Shown piece after piece: positions 6,839 through 14,043 of a stretch of DNA of 14,043 bases. Both the position numbers and the translations under genes were made by a program. The notes beneath the pieces were generated by a model. It saw only the letters and a list, made by a program, of their open reading frames with translations. It ran no database searches and was not told the DNA's origin. The stretch comes from Prevotellaceae bacterium (GTDB lineage: Bacteria; Bacteroidota; Bacteroidia; Bacteroidales; UBA932), in contig JAITKY010000179.1 of the NCBI GenBank assembly GCA_031278135.1, forward strand, positions 1 through 14,043, read 5' to 3'. Within the stretch, counting starts at the first letter, position 1; each line of letters begins with the position of its first letter.

Positions 6839-9800
6839 CTAAAACTCGGCGACGATTATCACGAGTTCTTTTTTAGTGGTGATATTCGATCCTGCTGCCG
6901 GAGTATAGACAAATTTAAAGATTTTAGCGTTGTTATAGTTCCGGTATTTTATCGAATACAATGTCGGCGCTGTCTCCCATGCTTTTGCGGCGTTGAATAT
7001 ATTTGCGCCGGCATACTGGGATGGCGGTGCGACGACAGTCACATTGTTGCTGACAGTATTGTCGTGGTTGAGAGTATTGTCGTAGAGCCATTGTCCACCG
7101 AGCTCGAGACCAAGTATGTAGTTAAGATTTAGCGTTTGACTTGATTCGTGCGTTCCGCATACTGTTATTGTATCCGGAACGCGGAAGATTCTGTCCTTCA
7201 CCGTACGTATATAGACCTTTGCGTCGGACGATCCACACGATGTTGCAGAATATTTATAGGTATAAGTCGATATATTGTTGAAATCGCTACTGTTGATTGA
7301 TCCGGTTGTATTGTCGGTGTTGCCGATAAATGCGGGAGCGTGTTGCGATAACCTGTCCCACTGTATGCCGGAGTAACTTGTGTTGTCGATGAAACTTGAC
7401 AGATTGACAATACGTCCCGGTACTGGCGACAACTGTATCCTGATATCCGACGCTCTGATTTTTTCGGTAATCTTGATACTAATGGAATCCGATATAGCGC
7501 AGCAATTTATCGAACCGACATTCCCGCTTTTCCCGATACGCAGGCGATAATATCCATTGTTGGCCGGCGTAATATTTTCGATTTTCAGCGAGACATTCAA
7601 CGGGGGATTATCGATGTTGCTGGCAACAGTCCTCCAACTGATGCTGTCGAAGTGACGAAATTCCCACCGAAACTCGACCTCGTTCCCTAATGTATTTTCT
7701 TCGGCGGGATAACTGCCGTAAATATCGTGGTTTTCGCCGGCACACAAGTTGCGGTTTCCATTGTCGGTCAATACGATTTTCGACGTACACAGATAGATTT
7801 TGATGTCGTCGATAACAAAGACATTATACGATGAACCGGAACTGTTGTTGATGATTTTCACAACGATCGATCCGACTTTGTCGGGTACGGTAAATACTAA
7901 TCCGTAGTTTTTCCAGAGTCCGTCGTCCGTCAGACTTCCGGTGTAATACTTCGATAGCACATTGCCGTCCACATCTTCGATTACGAAAATCAAGTTTACC
8001 TTATTCGTTTGGTTTATGTTCGCAACGCTTGCTACCCAAGCCGAAATATCCAGTGTTGCTCCTTCGCACAAGTCGTCGAGGCGGCACTGGTAGAATTGTC
8101 CTGGCGCTTTAGTCGTCCTGAATTGCAGCATGTAGCCGCGCGATGGATCTTTTGGGAAAGTATAGTCGTAGATATTGTTTCGCCAACCAGATAATCCTCC
8201 GCTTACCTTACGGATTGAATAAGAGTTATTATCCTCATATTTCGTAGAATAGACATAGTTTTGCACCTGACTGATATTGCCGTTTTGCACGATATTATCG
8301 TCCGAAGTCGAGTTACCGCCGAAATCTTCGTGAAACAGCAACGTTCCATTCGTCATACATTTCGAAGGCTTATCGCTTTCACAGTTAGCGGCTACCGACA
8401 AATTAATTCCGAGACGCGGGAATACGTCATTGGCAAATCCCTTAACATTAGCCTGAATCCACAATGTTTCATCTTTATTGCCTTTGACCACATTTATCGA
8501 GTTGCTTTTTTGTCCACCTTTCAAAACGGTGTTTCCTGTTTGGCTGTTATACCAGTCGAATGTTACATTTGCGACAGGGTCGAGTTCAATCGTCATGTTG
8601 GCGTCCGGGCAAGCGATATATTCCAGAGCTTTCGGCCTCAAAGTGAATATATAAGCCGTCGCTTCGCTGCTCACCGTGATATTGTTATCCGTACAGCGAA
8701 TACGGTAGCGGATGGTATCGACACCCTGAAATCCCGGGTCCGACGAGTACGAAATCTGCGTGCCTGCGACGAGCGTCGATCCGTGTCGCGCCGATTCGAA
8801 TATTTCGATTTGCGGCGTAATATTCGCATTGTAGATGTCGTTTTTGCAAATATCCATGTATACCTGACTGTTGCCTATATGCGAAAAATAATCATCCATA
8901 GCAGTGACCTGCATTGTGTATGCGACATTATTAGTCGGGTCGCAGTCGAAAAAGTCTTTTGCAGGGAACTTCGTTGAGCCGTCGTCAACCAGACGGGCAT
9001 AAATGATCTTTCCGACAAGATTGCCCTGTAAAAAATAATCTATCGTAGCGTTGCGGTTGGGATAAATATCCTTTTTGAGCGTCGAGGTTACGATTCTGTT
9101 CTTCGGATTGATTTCGGTGTGATAGAACGTTATCGGCGTTTTGGTGTTTGCCGACGCACCGCCTCGGTTTTCGACCGTTATCCGTATCTGTGTTTGGATT
9201 TTTGTTGAGGAGATAATCTTAATCCCTTCCATCGAAATCGAAGGGTCGGAAGTCATCATTATCGGTACGTAATTATTTGTACGGACGATAGGTTGCTGTA
9301 TCCAGTTACCATTGAAAGGACGGATAGTATCCCCATACATATGCGCCGGCAGTTTGGAGTAATATTTTGTGAGCGTCGATTGCGGATAGCGCGGGACAGT
9401 GAGGTTATCGTTGATTTGCAACGGATAATATATTCCCTGGTTCCATACCGGTCGGGCGGGCGCCCACGAGCCTTCTGCCGCTTCGAATGCGCAAAGATAT
9501 CCCGACGAATTTTCCGTACGGCTGACTCCTTCGAGAGCGAAAGTAATGATATCGGCGCTACCGTCGCCATTGATGTCGGCAATTACGGGACACTCGAAGC
9601 CTGTATATGAAAGGATTCCTGTCTCCCTGAAACGAATAACTTGGGGGTATGAAAGATGATCCATACTCAGATCGACAAAGTCGTAACCGTTGGCTTTGTT
9701 TGCGGGCGAAATCACTCTTAACGAAAGTTCGTCCCGATATACAAGTTCGTCGATACCGTCGGCATCGAAGTCGAACATCACGATACCCGTTTGGTGCGAG

Positions 9801-12800
9801 ATATCGCTGTGTTTCATCATCCAGCTCAATTTAAGGCGTTTTGAGATCACTGCACGGGAATCGTAGGTAAATGCTACAACATGTCCCTGAAATTCCTGAT
9901 TCGTACCATCTTTTCCAGTATATTTACTATTGGTATAATCGGGCAAGTTCGATAAACTGTGATTTTCTACATAATAATTTGTTTCTTTTTTTAACTTGCC
10001 GATTGTCATACATATCTCCGGCAATTTCAGACTGCGTGTTCCCTTACTGTCCCAACCGTCGAGCCGTCCGTTGATGTCGCCTACAAACGGAACCGAAAAA
10101 TGTCCTGTCCCTGTTCCCTGTCTCAATGCCAGAACAGCCTTCAGGCTTGAGTTTCCTGTCATTCGAGGATCCCACACATAGATGACAAAATACTCCCTTT
10201 TTGTGTGACGCTTAACAACAATGACATCAAAAGAATTGTCGCCGTCGATATCCGCCACAACCGTAAAACCGTCGGTGAGATAATACGTTTTGTTTTCGAT
10301 TTGTACACTTTCGGGACCGTATGTTACTTTATATGTATTATTTGCTGTAGACAAAGGGTTTGATATCAGCGGTTTATAAATCTTGCTGCCGGCGATGATT
10401 TCCATGATGCCATCGTCGTCGATGTCGTTGATTGCCATTGCAGGAATACAATCGTCATGCGGGTCGGCGCTCGGCAAACGCCCGACATAAGCATAGTTCT
10501 TGATGTTATTGTACTTGATGTTGTTGATCTCGGGGTCTGCAAAGAGGTTCAATTCTTCGAGTTCGAGTACTAATGCGCCTGTTTGACCGTTATATATTTT
10601 GTTGTAAACAATGACTTCGGCAATGCCATCGCCGTTAAGGTCGGAAATGTACGGTACAGGCGACCCGAAGTAATGAGCAGAGTTATCGCTGTAACCCGAT
10701 GCATAAGGATATTTTGGCAGTACCGACGCTTCCCAAAACATTCTCAGATTTAATATGTCCCGGGTTACGTTGAGCACAGGCTTGAGGACGTATAATTTCC
10801 CCGAACCCGTTTCGGCAACAACGATTTCGCCGATACCGTCGTTATCCAGATCGGCAATAGCCAAGTGCGAGTAACTGTTGTGACGCGGCTCCCAACGTAA
10901 TTGAAAACCATATTGGGTGCCGTACCCGAACTTGTCATCGTATTTATTACCATTGCCAAGAGTGTTTAGGTCGAAGTTCAGGATTATATCGCCTGTTTGC
11001 CCGTCGTAAATCACAATCGACTTTCCGACAGCATCCAGTCCGGAGATTTCTCCTCCGCCGTCGGCAACGGCTCCAAGACCAATGATTTCGGGTTTGTCAT
11101 CGCCGTTAATATCGCCTACCAGAGGAGTCGAAAAACCATCAAGTCGCACTGTGTTGTTTAAAAACTTCCGTTGCGCTTTAAACTTTACCGCCGGCATGTC
11201 TTCCATACAGGTTATTTCGTCTCTGATGTTTGCCGGACGGTCGTAATTTTTGCCGATTTCTATCGTTACCGATGCCGTATCGATGAGGTTTCCACACTGT
11301 ATCCGGTATTTAACGATGTCGATACCCTTCTTCACTGTAAAATTTGGAACATAGATAAGTTCGTTTTGCACATACGTTATACTCATCGCCAATGGAGATG
11401 TTTGCGTAATGAGTGTAACCTGCGGAGTGCAATCTGCAGGATACGAATCGTTATCAAGAATTTTGACTCTGGCATAATTTGCCCTGCCGGTAGAAGCAAA
11501 ATCGTCGAAAGCCTTAAACAGAGCTTCTTCGTATGCTCCCGGCGACGGATGACGTTCGTTGCGAAGGGCGCCGGTCTGGTCGTGCCGGAAGTTTGCGTCG
11601 AATTTTGCCTTTCCGATGGCGGGATTATCTATAGACGAGCTTGTCTGGGTCAGTGCATGCGATTGAGTGTATGCTCCTCTGTTGAATGTTAAGGCGCCAA
11701 GATGCTGTTTGGCATCGAACCCGATATTGTTGCCTTTACGATTCCCCACAGCATAATACTCCGAACCGATGATGTTGTCCATCGAATTGTTATCGCCGGT
11801 TTCGTAGAGATAATTACCCGAGATATTGTTGTCGCCGGAGTTCCCCGAAATGATACTGTTGCGTATCAGCGGACGCGAAACACTGAGTATTCCGTCGCCC
11901 TTGCCTTGCGATGCTGTGTTTCCGGTGATTGTCACATAGTTCAATTCGCATTTGTCGTACCGGTGATAGATGCCGCCACCATCGGAAGTGGCTGTATTCC
12001 CGCTGACAGTTGTGTTCGAGATTTTAGCAAGATTGTTTTCGGTGTATATTCCGCCGCCGTTCTTTGCGGTATTACGACTGATTTCGCTACGGTTCATAAT
12101 GAATGTTCCTCGCTGATTGATTCCTCCGCCGTTAGCGTCTCCGCCGCTTGCGATGTTTTCTACTATGCGGCTGTTTGCGACGGTCATATTTCCTCGATTG
12201 TCGATTCCTCCTCCCCGTTGTGCTATGTTTTTTTCGAATGTACAACTGTCTATTTCGGCTGTACAATCGCCCGGATTGTAAAATCCTCCGCCTTCGTTCG
12301 CTGTGTTTTTTTCGAATACGCATTTTTTGAATACGACAGCCGACCGTGATCCGTTATGGATACCTCCGCCTTCGAGAGCGATGTTACGCGAAAAAACATC
12401 CGAATCGAACGTTGCTTGCGAACGGTTGTATATGTCGAACGCTCCACCGTGCATCCCGGCGGAATTGTTGTCGTACACACATTTGCTCGACTTCAATTGT
12501 CCGCCGGTGATGTGTATTGCACCTCCGTAATTGGCGGAGTTGCCCGAGACTGTGGAATTACGGATGTCCAACTGAGCCTGCATGATGCCAACGCCGCCGC
12601 CACGCATGTCGGACGAAGCAATGCGGGTGTTATTAACTATCTCCGAATTGTCGATGACGACTGAAGCATTACTGTTGATGAATATTCCGCAACCGTCGGC
12701 GTTCGAATGATTGTCCGATACACGGATATGCGAAAATCTGATTGCTCTGTCGACGCCGGCTTTTGTTCCGACAAATATTCCAGCGCCTTTTGAGTTGTTG

Positions 12801-13318
12801 CCGCCTCCGTTGGCATATCCTCCTTCGACGGTCAAATAGCCAAGCATCGGTGTCGATACGCTGTTGGCGTTATTGGCATTGTTGGCAATGGTAACGACGT
12901 GATAGACGTTATTATCCTGTCCGGAAATGCTTATCAACCGTACGGCTGTAATCGCAACGGCTTTATCGGCAATCGGCTTCCCGTCGGCGTCGTAACCGCC
13001 CTGTACCGACACGCCATTACCAATCAAAAAGGTTTTGGCTCTTTTGTTGCCGTGTTCGTTTCCCGCCGCATCGAAATATGGAATGTAATTTCCAGCGGCT
13101 AAATAGAATACGTCACCCGATACGGCAGTAAGTAACTGCTGCGTAAGTGCCCGGTTATCCATTGCGTTTGCCCAACTGTCGCCGGTACGTGTCCCCGAAC
13201 CGTTTACTTTGACGTAATAATTTGTGCCATAAAGCGACGCTACTGTCATGAATATCACAACAAACGATAGTATAGCACGAAGAATTTTTAATGTAAATTT
13301 CTCTGTCTCAATAATCAT
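6839..13318 (-). CDS. Giant secreted multidomain protein: beta-helix, FG-GAP, Ig-like, jelly roll
   Basis: A 2159-residue exported protein, probably cell-surface or released. Residues 1-31 are a signal peptide (basic start, hydrophobic LRAILSFVVIFMTVASLYG); the next Met (24) would destroy it, so the ATG at 13318 is chosen. Residues 33-110 (NYYVKVNGSGTRTGDSWANA) open a right-handed parallel beta-helix running to about 505, with many NTA..GGGIY turns, like PMP/'choice-of-anchor Q' adhesins. Residues 611-690 are a cadherin/Ig-like domain (ILDNDSYP...YRIQCG). Residues 734-1260 carry eight FG-GAP/VCBS calcium motifs such as ADLDNDGIGEIVV, SDLNGDGIAEVIV and ADINGDGSADIITF. Residues 1361-1470 are CARDB-like, 1476-1560 a second cadherin/Ig-like copy, 1571-1640 Ig-like, 1655-1845 a CBM4/9-like jelly roll (LFHEDFGG...FVIDDIKIYLC), 1848-1952 Ig-like, and 1955-2159 further beta-rich domains. 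Adhesion or glycan binding is inferred. No catalytic site, lipobox, LPXTG, transmembrane tail or recognised T9SS C-terminal domain is seen. The frame is intact over its whole length. Confidence 0.93.
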   Translation of the reverse strand: MIIETEKFTLKILRAILSFVVIFMTVASLYGTNYYVKVNGSGTRTGDSWANAMDNRALTQQLLTAVSGDVFYLAAGNYIPYFDAAGNEHGNKRAKTFLIGNGVSVQGGYDADGKPIADKAVAITAVRLISISGQDNNVYHVVTIANNANNANSVSTPMLGYLTVEGGYANGGGNNSKGAGIFVGTKAGVDRAIRFSHIRVSDNHSNADGCGIFINSNASVVIDNSEIVNNTRIASSDMRGGGVGIMQAQLDIRNSTVSGNSANYGGAIHITGGQLKSSKCVYDNNSAGMHGGAFDIYNRSQATFDSDVFSRNIALEGGGIHNGSRSAVVFKKCVFEKNTANEGGGFYNPGDCTAEIDSCTFEKNIAQRGGGIDNRGNMTVANSRIVENIASGGDANGGGINQRGTFIMNRSEISRNTAKNGGGIYTENNLAKISNTTVSGNTATSDGGGIYHRYDKCELNYVTITGNTASQGKGDGILSVSRPLIRNSIISGNSGDNNISGNYLYETGDNNSMDNIIGSEYYAVGNRKGNNIGFDAKQHLGALTFNRGAYTQSHALTQTSSSIDNPAIGKAKFDANFRHDQTGALRNERHPSPGAYEEALFKAFDDFASTGRANYARVKILDNDSYPADCTPQVTLITQTSPLAMSITYVQNELIYVPNFTVKKGIDIVKYRIQCGNLIDTASVTIEIGKNYDRPANIRDEITCMEDMPAVKFKAQRKFLNNTVRLDGFSTPLVGDINGDDKPEIIGLGAVADGGGEISGLDAVGKSIVIYDGQTGDIILNFDLNTLGNGNKYDDKFGYGTQYGFQLRWEPRHNSYSHLAIADLDNDGIGEIVVAETGSGKLYVLKPVLNVTRDILNLRMFWEASVLPKYPYASGYSDNSAHYFGSPVPYISDLNGDGIAEVIVYNKIYNGQTGALVLELEELNLFADPEINNIKYNNIKNYAYVGRLPSADPHDDCIPAMAINDIDDDGIMEIIAGSKIYKPLISNPLSTANNTYKVTYGPESVQIENKTYYLTDGFTVVADIDGDNSFDVIVVKRHTKREYFVIYVWDPRMTGNSSLKAVLALRQGTGTGHFSVPFVGDINGRLDGWDSKGTRSLKLPEICMTIGKLKKETNYYVENHSLSNLPDYTNSKYTGKDGTNQEFQGHVVAFTYDSRAVISKRLKLSWMMKHSDISHQTGIVMFDFDADGIDELVYRDELSLRVISPANKANGYDFVDLSMDHLSYPQVIRFRETGILSYTGFECPVIADINGDGSADIITFALEGVSRTENSSGYLCAFEAAEGSWAPARPVWNQGIYYPLQINDNLTVPRYPQSTLTKYYSKLPAHMYGDTIRPFNGNWIQQPIVRTNNYVPIMMTSDPSISMEGIKIISSTKIQTQIRITVENRGGASANTKTPITFYHTEINPKNRIVTSTLKKDIYPNRNATIDYFLQGNLVGKIIYARLVDDGSTKFPAKDFFDCDPTNNVAYTMQVTAMDDYFSHIGNSQVYMDICKNDIYNANITPQIEIFESARHGSTLVAGTQISYSSDPGFQGVDTIRYRIRCTDNNITVSSEATAYIFTLRPKALEYIACPDANMTIELDPVANVTFDWYNSQTGNTVLKGGQKSNSINVVKGNKDETLWIQANVKGFANDVFPRLGINLSVAANCESDKPSKCMTNGTLLFHEDFGGNSTSDDNIVQNGNISQVQNYVYSTKYEDNNSYSIRKVSGGLSGWRNNIYDYTFPKDPSRGYMLQFRTTKAPGQFYQCRLDDLCEGATLDISAWVASVANINQTNKVNLIFVIEDVDGNVLSKYYTGSLTDDGLWKNYGLVFTVPDKVGSIVVKIINNSSGSSYNVFVIDDIKIYLCTSKIVLTDNGNRNLCAGENHDIYGSYPAEENTLGNEVEFRWEFRHFDSISWRTVASNIDNPPLNVSLKIENITPANNGYYRLRIGKSGNVGSINCCAISDSISIKITEKIRASDIRIQLSPVPGRIVNLSSFIDNTSYSGIQWDRLSQHAPAFIGNTDNTTGSINSSDFNNISTYTYKYSATSCGSSDAKVYIRTVKDRIFRVPDTITVCGTHESSQTLNLNYILGLELGGQWLYDNTLNHDNTVSNNVTVVAPPSQYAGANIFNAAKAWETAPTLYSIKYRNYNNAKIFKFVYTPAAGSNITTKKELVIIVAEF

Positions 13319-13361
13319 TTTATTTTATTTTACTCTTTTTTTATGTAAATCAATAATAATG

Positions 13362-13379
13362 CTCTTTTTTACAAAAGAG
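13362..13379 (-). promoter_or_regulatory. Small hairpin in the leader of the giant gene
   Basis: CTCTTTT (13362-13368) and AAAAGAG (13373-13379) form a perfect 7-bp stem with a four-base loop, 44-61 bases before the start codon of the 2159-residue gene. On the minus strand it reads CTCTTTTGTAAAAAAGAG. It is mostly A-T, so stability is modest. It may sit in the 5' untranslated leader as an mRNA-protecting or regulatory element, or be chance in AT-rich DNA. Confidence 0.35.
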
Positions 13380-13698
13380 TCTGAATAGGAACATTGTTGC
13401 GATCCAAAACATTATTATTATATCATGGTAACAGAGAATTTCTTCAACCCTTTTTTATATGAACAATCATCCTCTTGATGACCTTTCATTCTCCCTCTTT
13501 TTTACCATCGCTTTAAACAAGTGAAACCTGATTATGTTGAAAGGTGTTTTATTGGGTGATGAGATATGAGTGATGAGCGGGCTAAATCTTTTTTTTGAGG
13601 CGCTATGAAAAATAAATAATGCCTGTCCAAAAACTGTTATATCAATTGTATTATCGTGAGACCCAACAGGGCGTAATCCGTGGATAATCATTGATTCC

Positions 13699-13799
13699 GC
13701 CCTTTCAGGGCTTCCCATTTATACGAATCTTTTTCGTAGGGCGTTGCCCTACGCTATTGATTGACGGGCTTTGACTGCGTCGATTTAAAAATTCAGCCC
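13699..13799. repeat. Cluster of three GGGC/GCCC hairpins (REP-like)
   Basis: Three inverted repeats occur within 101 bases: GCCCT-TTC-AGGGC (13699-13711), CGTAGGGC-GTT-GCCCTACG (13735-13753, eight perfect pairs and a three-base loop) and GGGCT...AGCCC (13766-13770 with 13795-13799). All use the same GGGC/GCCC core. From memory, very similar strings (a 'CCCTTTCAGGGCTT' block followed by a 'TAGGGCGnTGCCCTACG' palindrome and a GGGCTTT/CAGCCC pair) recur between genes in many Bacteroidetes genomes. They often give rise to spurious short ORF predictions. No transposase is nearby. Confidence 0.75.
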
Positions 13800-13891
13800 T
13801 TTTTTGCTTTCCGCAAAAACTTAGCCTAATATAATTTTTCAGTTGATATAAATGACCTTAAAACAGTCTGTTAATATGTTGTTTACGGAAA

Positions 13892-13964
13892 GCGTCATTG
13901 TAAGTAGTGCAGTAACGGAGCGATCCAGTAAGTTACGCTTTGTTCCTTGCAGTCGCAATGACGC
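13892..13964. repeat. Imperfect palindromic repeat with GCGTCATTG ends
   Basis: GCGTCATTG (13892-13900) and CAATGACGC (13956-13964) are a perfect 9-bp inverted pair enclosing about 55 bases. The inner halves remain partly complementary: the left TGCAGTAACGGAGCG resembles the reverse complement of the right half, TGCAAGGAACAAAGCG. From memory, repeats of the general form CGTCATTGCGAGG...CAATGACG are dispersed in many bacterial genomes. This looks like a diverged member, lying about 90 bases from the GGGC hairpin cluster. Confidence 0.7.
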
Positions 13965-14043
13965 TGTGATTCTAAATCATACATTCGTTACTATTACTGT
14001 AAATTCGTAAACGCTGTTAGGGATACAGTAGCTACCGTTAATA

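Larger units (their letters stand above)
13319..14043. other. Gene-free region upstream of the giant protein gene
   Basis: This 725-base stretch contains no coding sequence I can support. It should hold the promoter and leader of the giant gene. I find no exact TAnnTTTG on the minus strand within about 300 bases of the start; the nearest approximation is around AATAATGTTTTGG (about 13395-13410, minus strand). The immediate leader is A-rich (GTAAAATAAAATAAA before the ATG), as usual for Bacteroidetes, with no GGAGG. The right half is made of two hairpin-repeat clusters listed separately. No tRNA-like cloverleaf was noticed. Confidence 0.6.

Noticed and set aside
6383..6842. Short frames of about 70 codons across the lysS upstream spacer (both strands)
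   Set aside because: They translate the CTGTGGAT/TCTGTGTGAA repeat (words like VNLWIKR) and run into lysS or the hairpin. No start signal or domain supports them.
11702..12349. 215-codon plus-strand frame and other long frames opposite the beta-helix
   Set aside because: They mirror the repetitive GGG/NTA codons of the beta-helix. Repetition keeps stops out of the opposite strand, and no family resemblance is seen.
13459..13521. 20-codon plus-strand frame MNNHPLDDLSFSLFF
   Set aside because: Too short, no ribosome-binding context and no similarity that I recognise.
13467..13718. 83-codon minus-strand frame starting MGSPERAES
   Set aside because: Its start is made from the GGGC hairpin repeat. 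Similar short predicted proteins arise wherever this dispersed repeat occurs, so it is not a convincing gene.

Overview
The window looks like a chromosomal segment from a member of the Bacteroidales (phylum Bacteroidetes), species unknown. Four things point there: a GH106-type lipoprotein rhamnosidase, a LysRS with a C-terminal extension of the kind I associate with this group, a perfect Bacteroidetes -7 promoter element (TAnnTTTG) in front of lysS, and a very long secreted beta-helix / FG-GAP / Ig-like / jelly-roll protein. All four convincing genes lie on the minus strand and cover about 90% of the window.

Layout in transcription order (right to left). Positions 14043-13319 hold no convincing gene, only two hairpin-rich repeat clusters and the leader of the next gene. 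Positions 13318-6839 encode one 2159-residue exported protein: signal peptide, right-handed parallel beta-helix, cadherin/Ig-like domain, eight-repeat FG-GAP/VCBS region, CARDB-like domain, second cadherin/Ig-like domain, Ig-like domain, CBM4/9-like jelly roll, then further Ig-like C-terminal domains. I see no sorting or anchoring tail. Positions 6838-6432 form a gene-free spacer with a strong hairpin, a nested inverted/direct repeat element rich in 'CTGTGGAT / TCTGTGTGAA' words (including two exact TTATNCACA DnaA-box matches), and the lysS promoter.

Then come lysS (6431-4695), a DUF1015 family gene (4665-3418) and a GH106 alpha-L-rhamnosidase-like lipoprotein (3355-146). The gaps are 29 and 62 bases, with no terminator or recognisable promoter in either, and an intrinsic terminator follows at 120-76. 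The three are therefore probably one transcription unit, although the products (translation, unknown housekeeping role, rhamnoside cleavage) have no obvious shared pathway.

I found no CRISPR array, tRNA, rRNA, transposase, phage gene or toxin-antitoxin pair, and no clear new multi-gene system. The most unusual items are the composite repeat element at 6496-6737 and the architecture of the giant surface protein.
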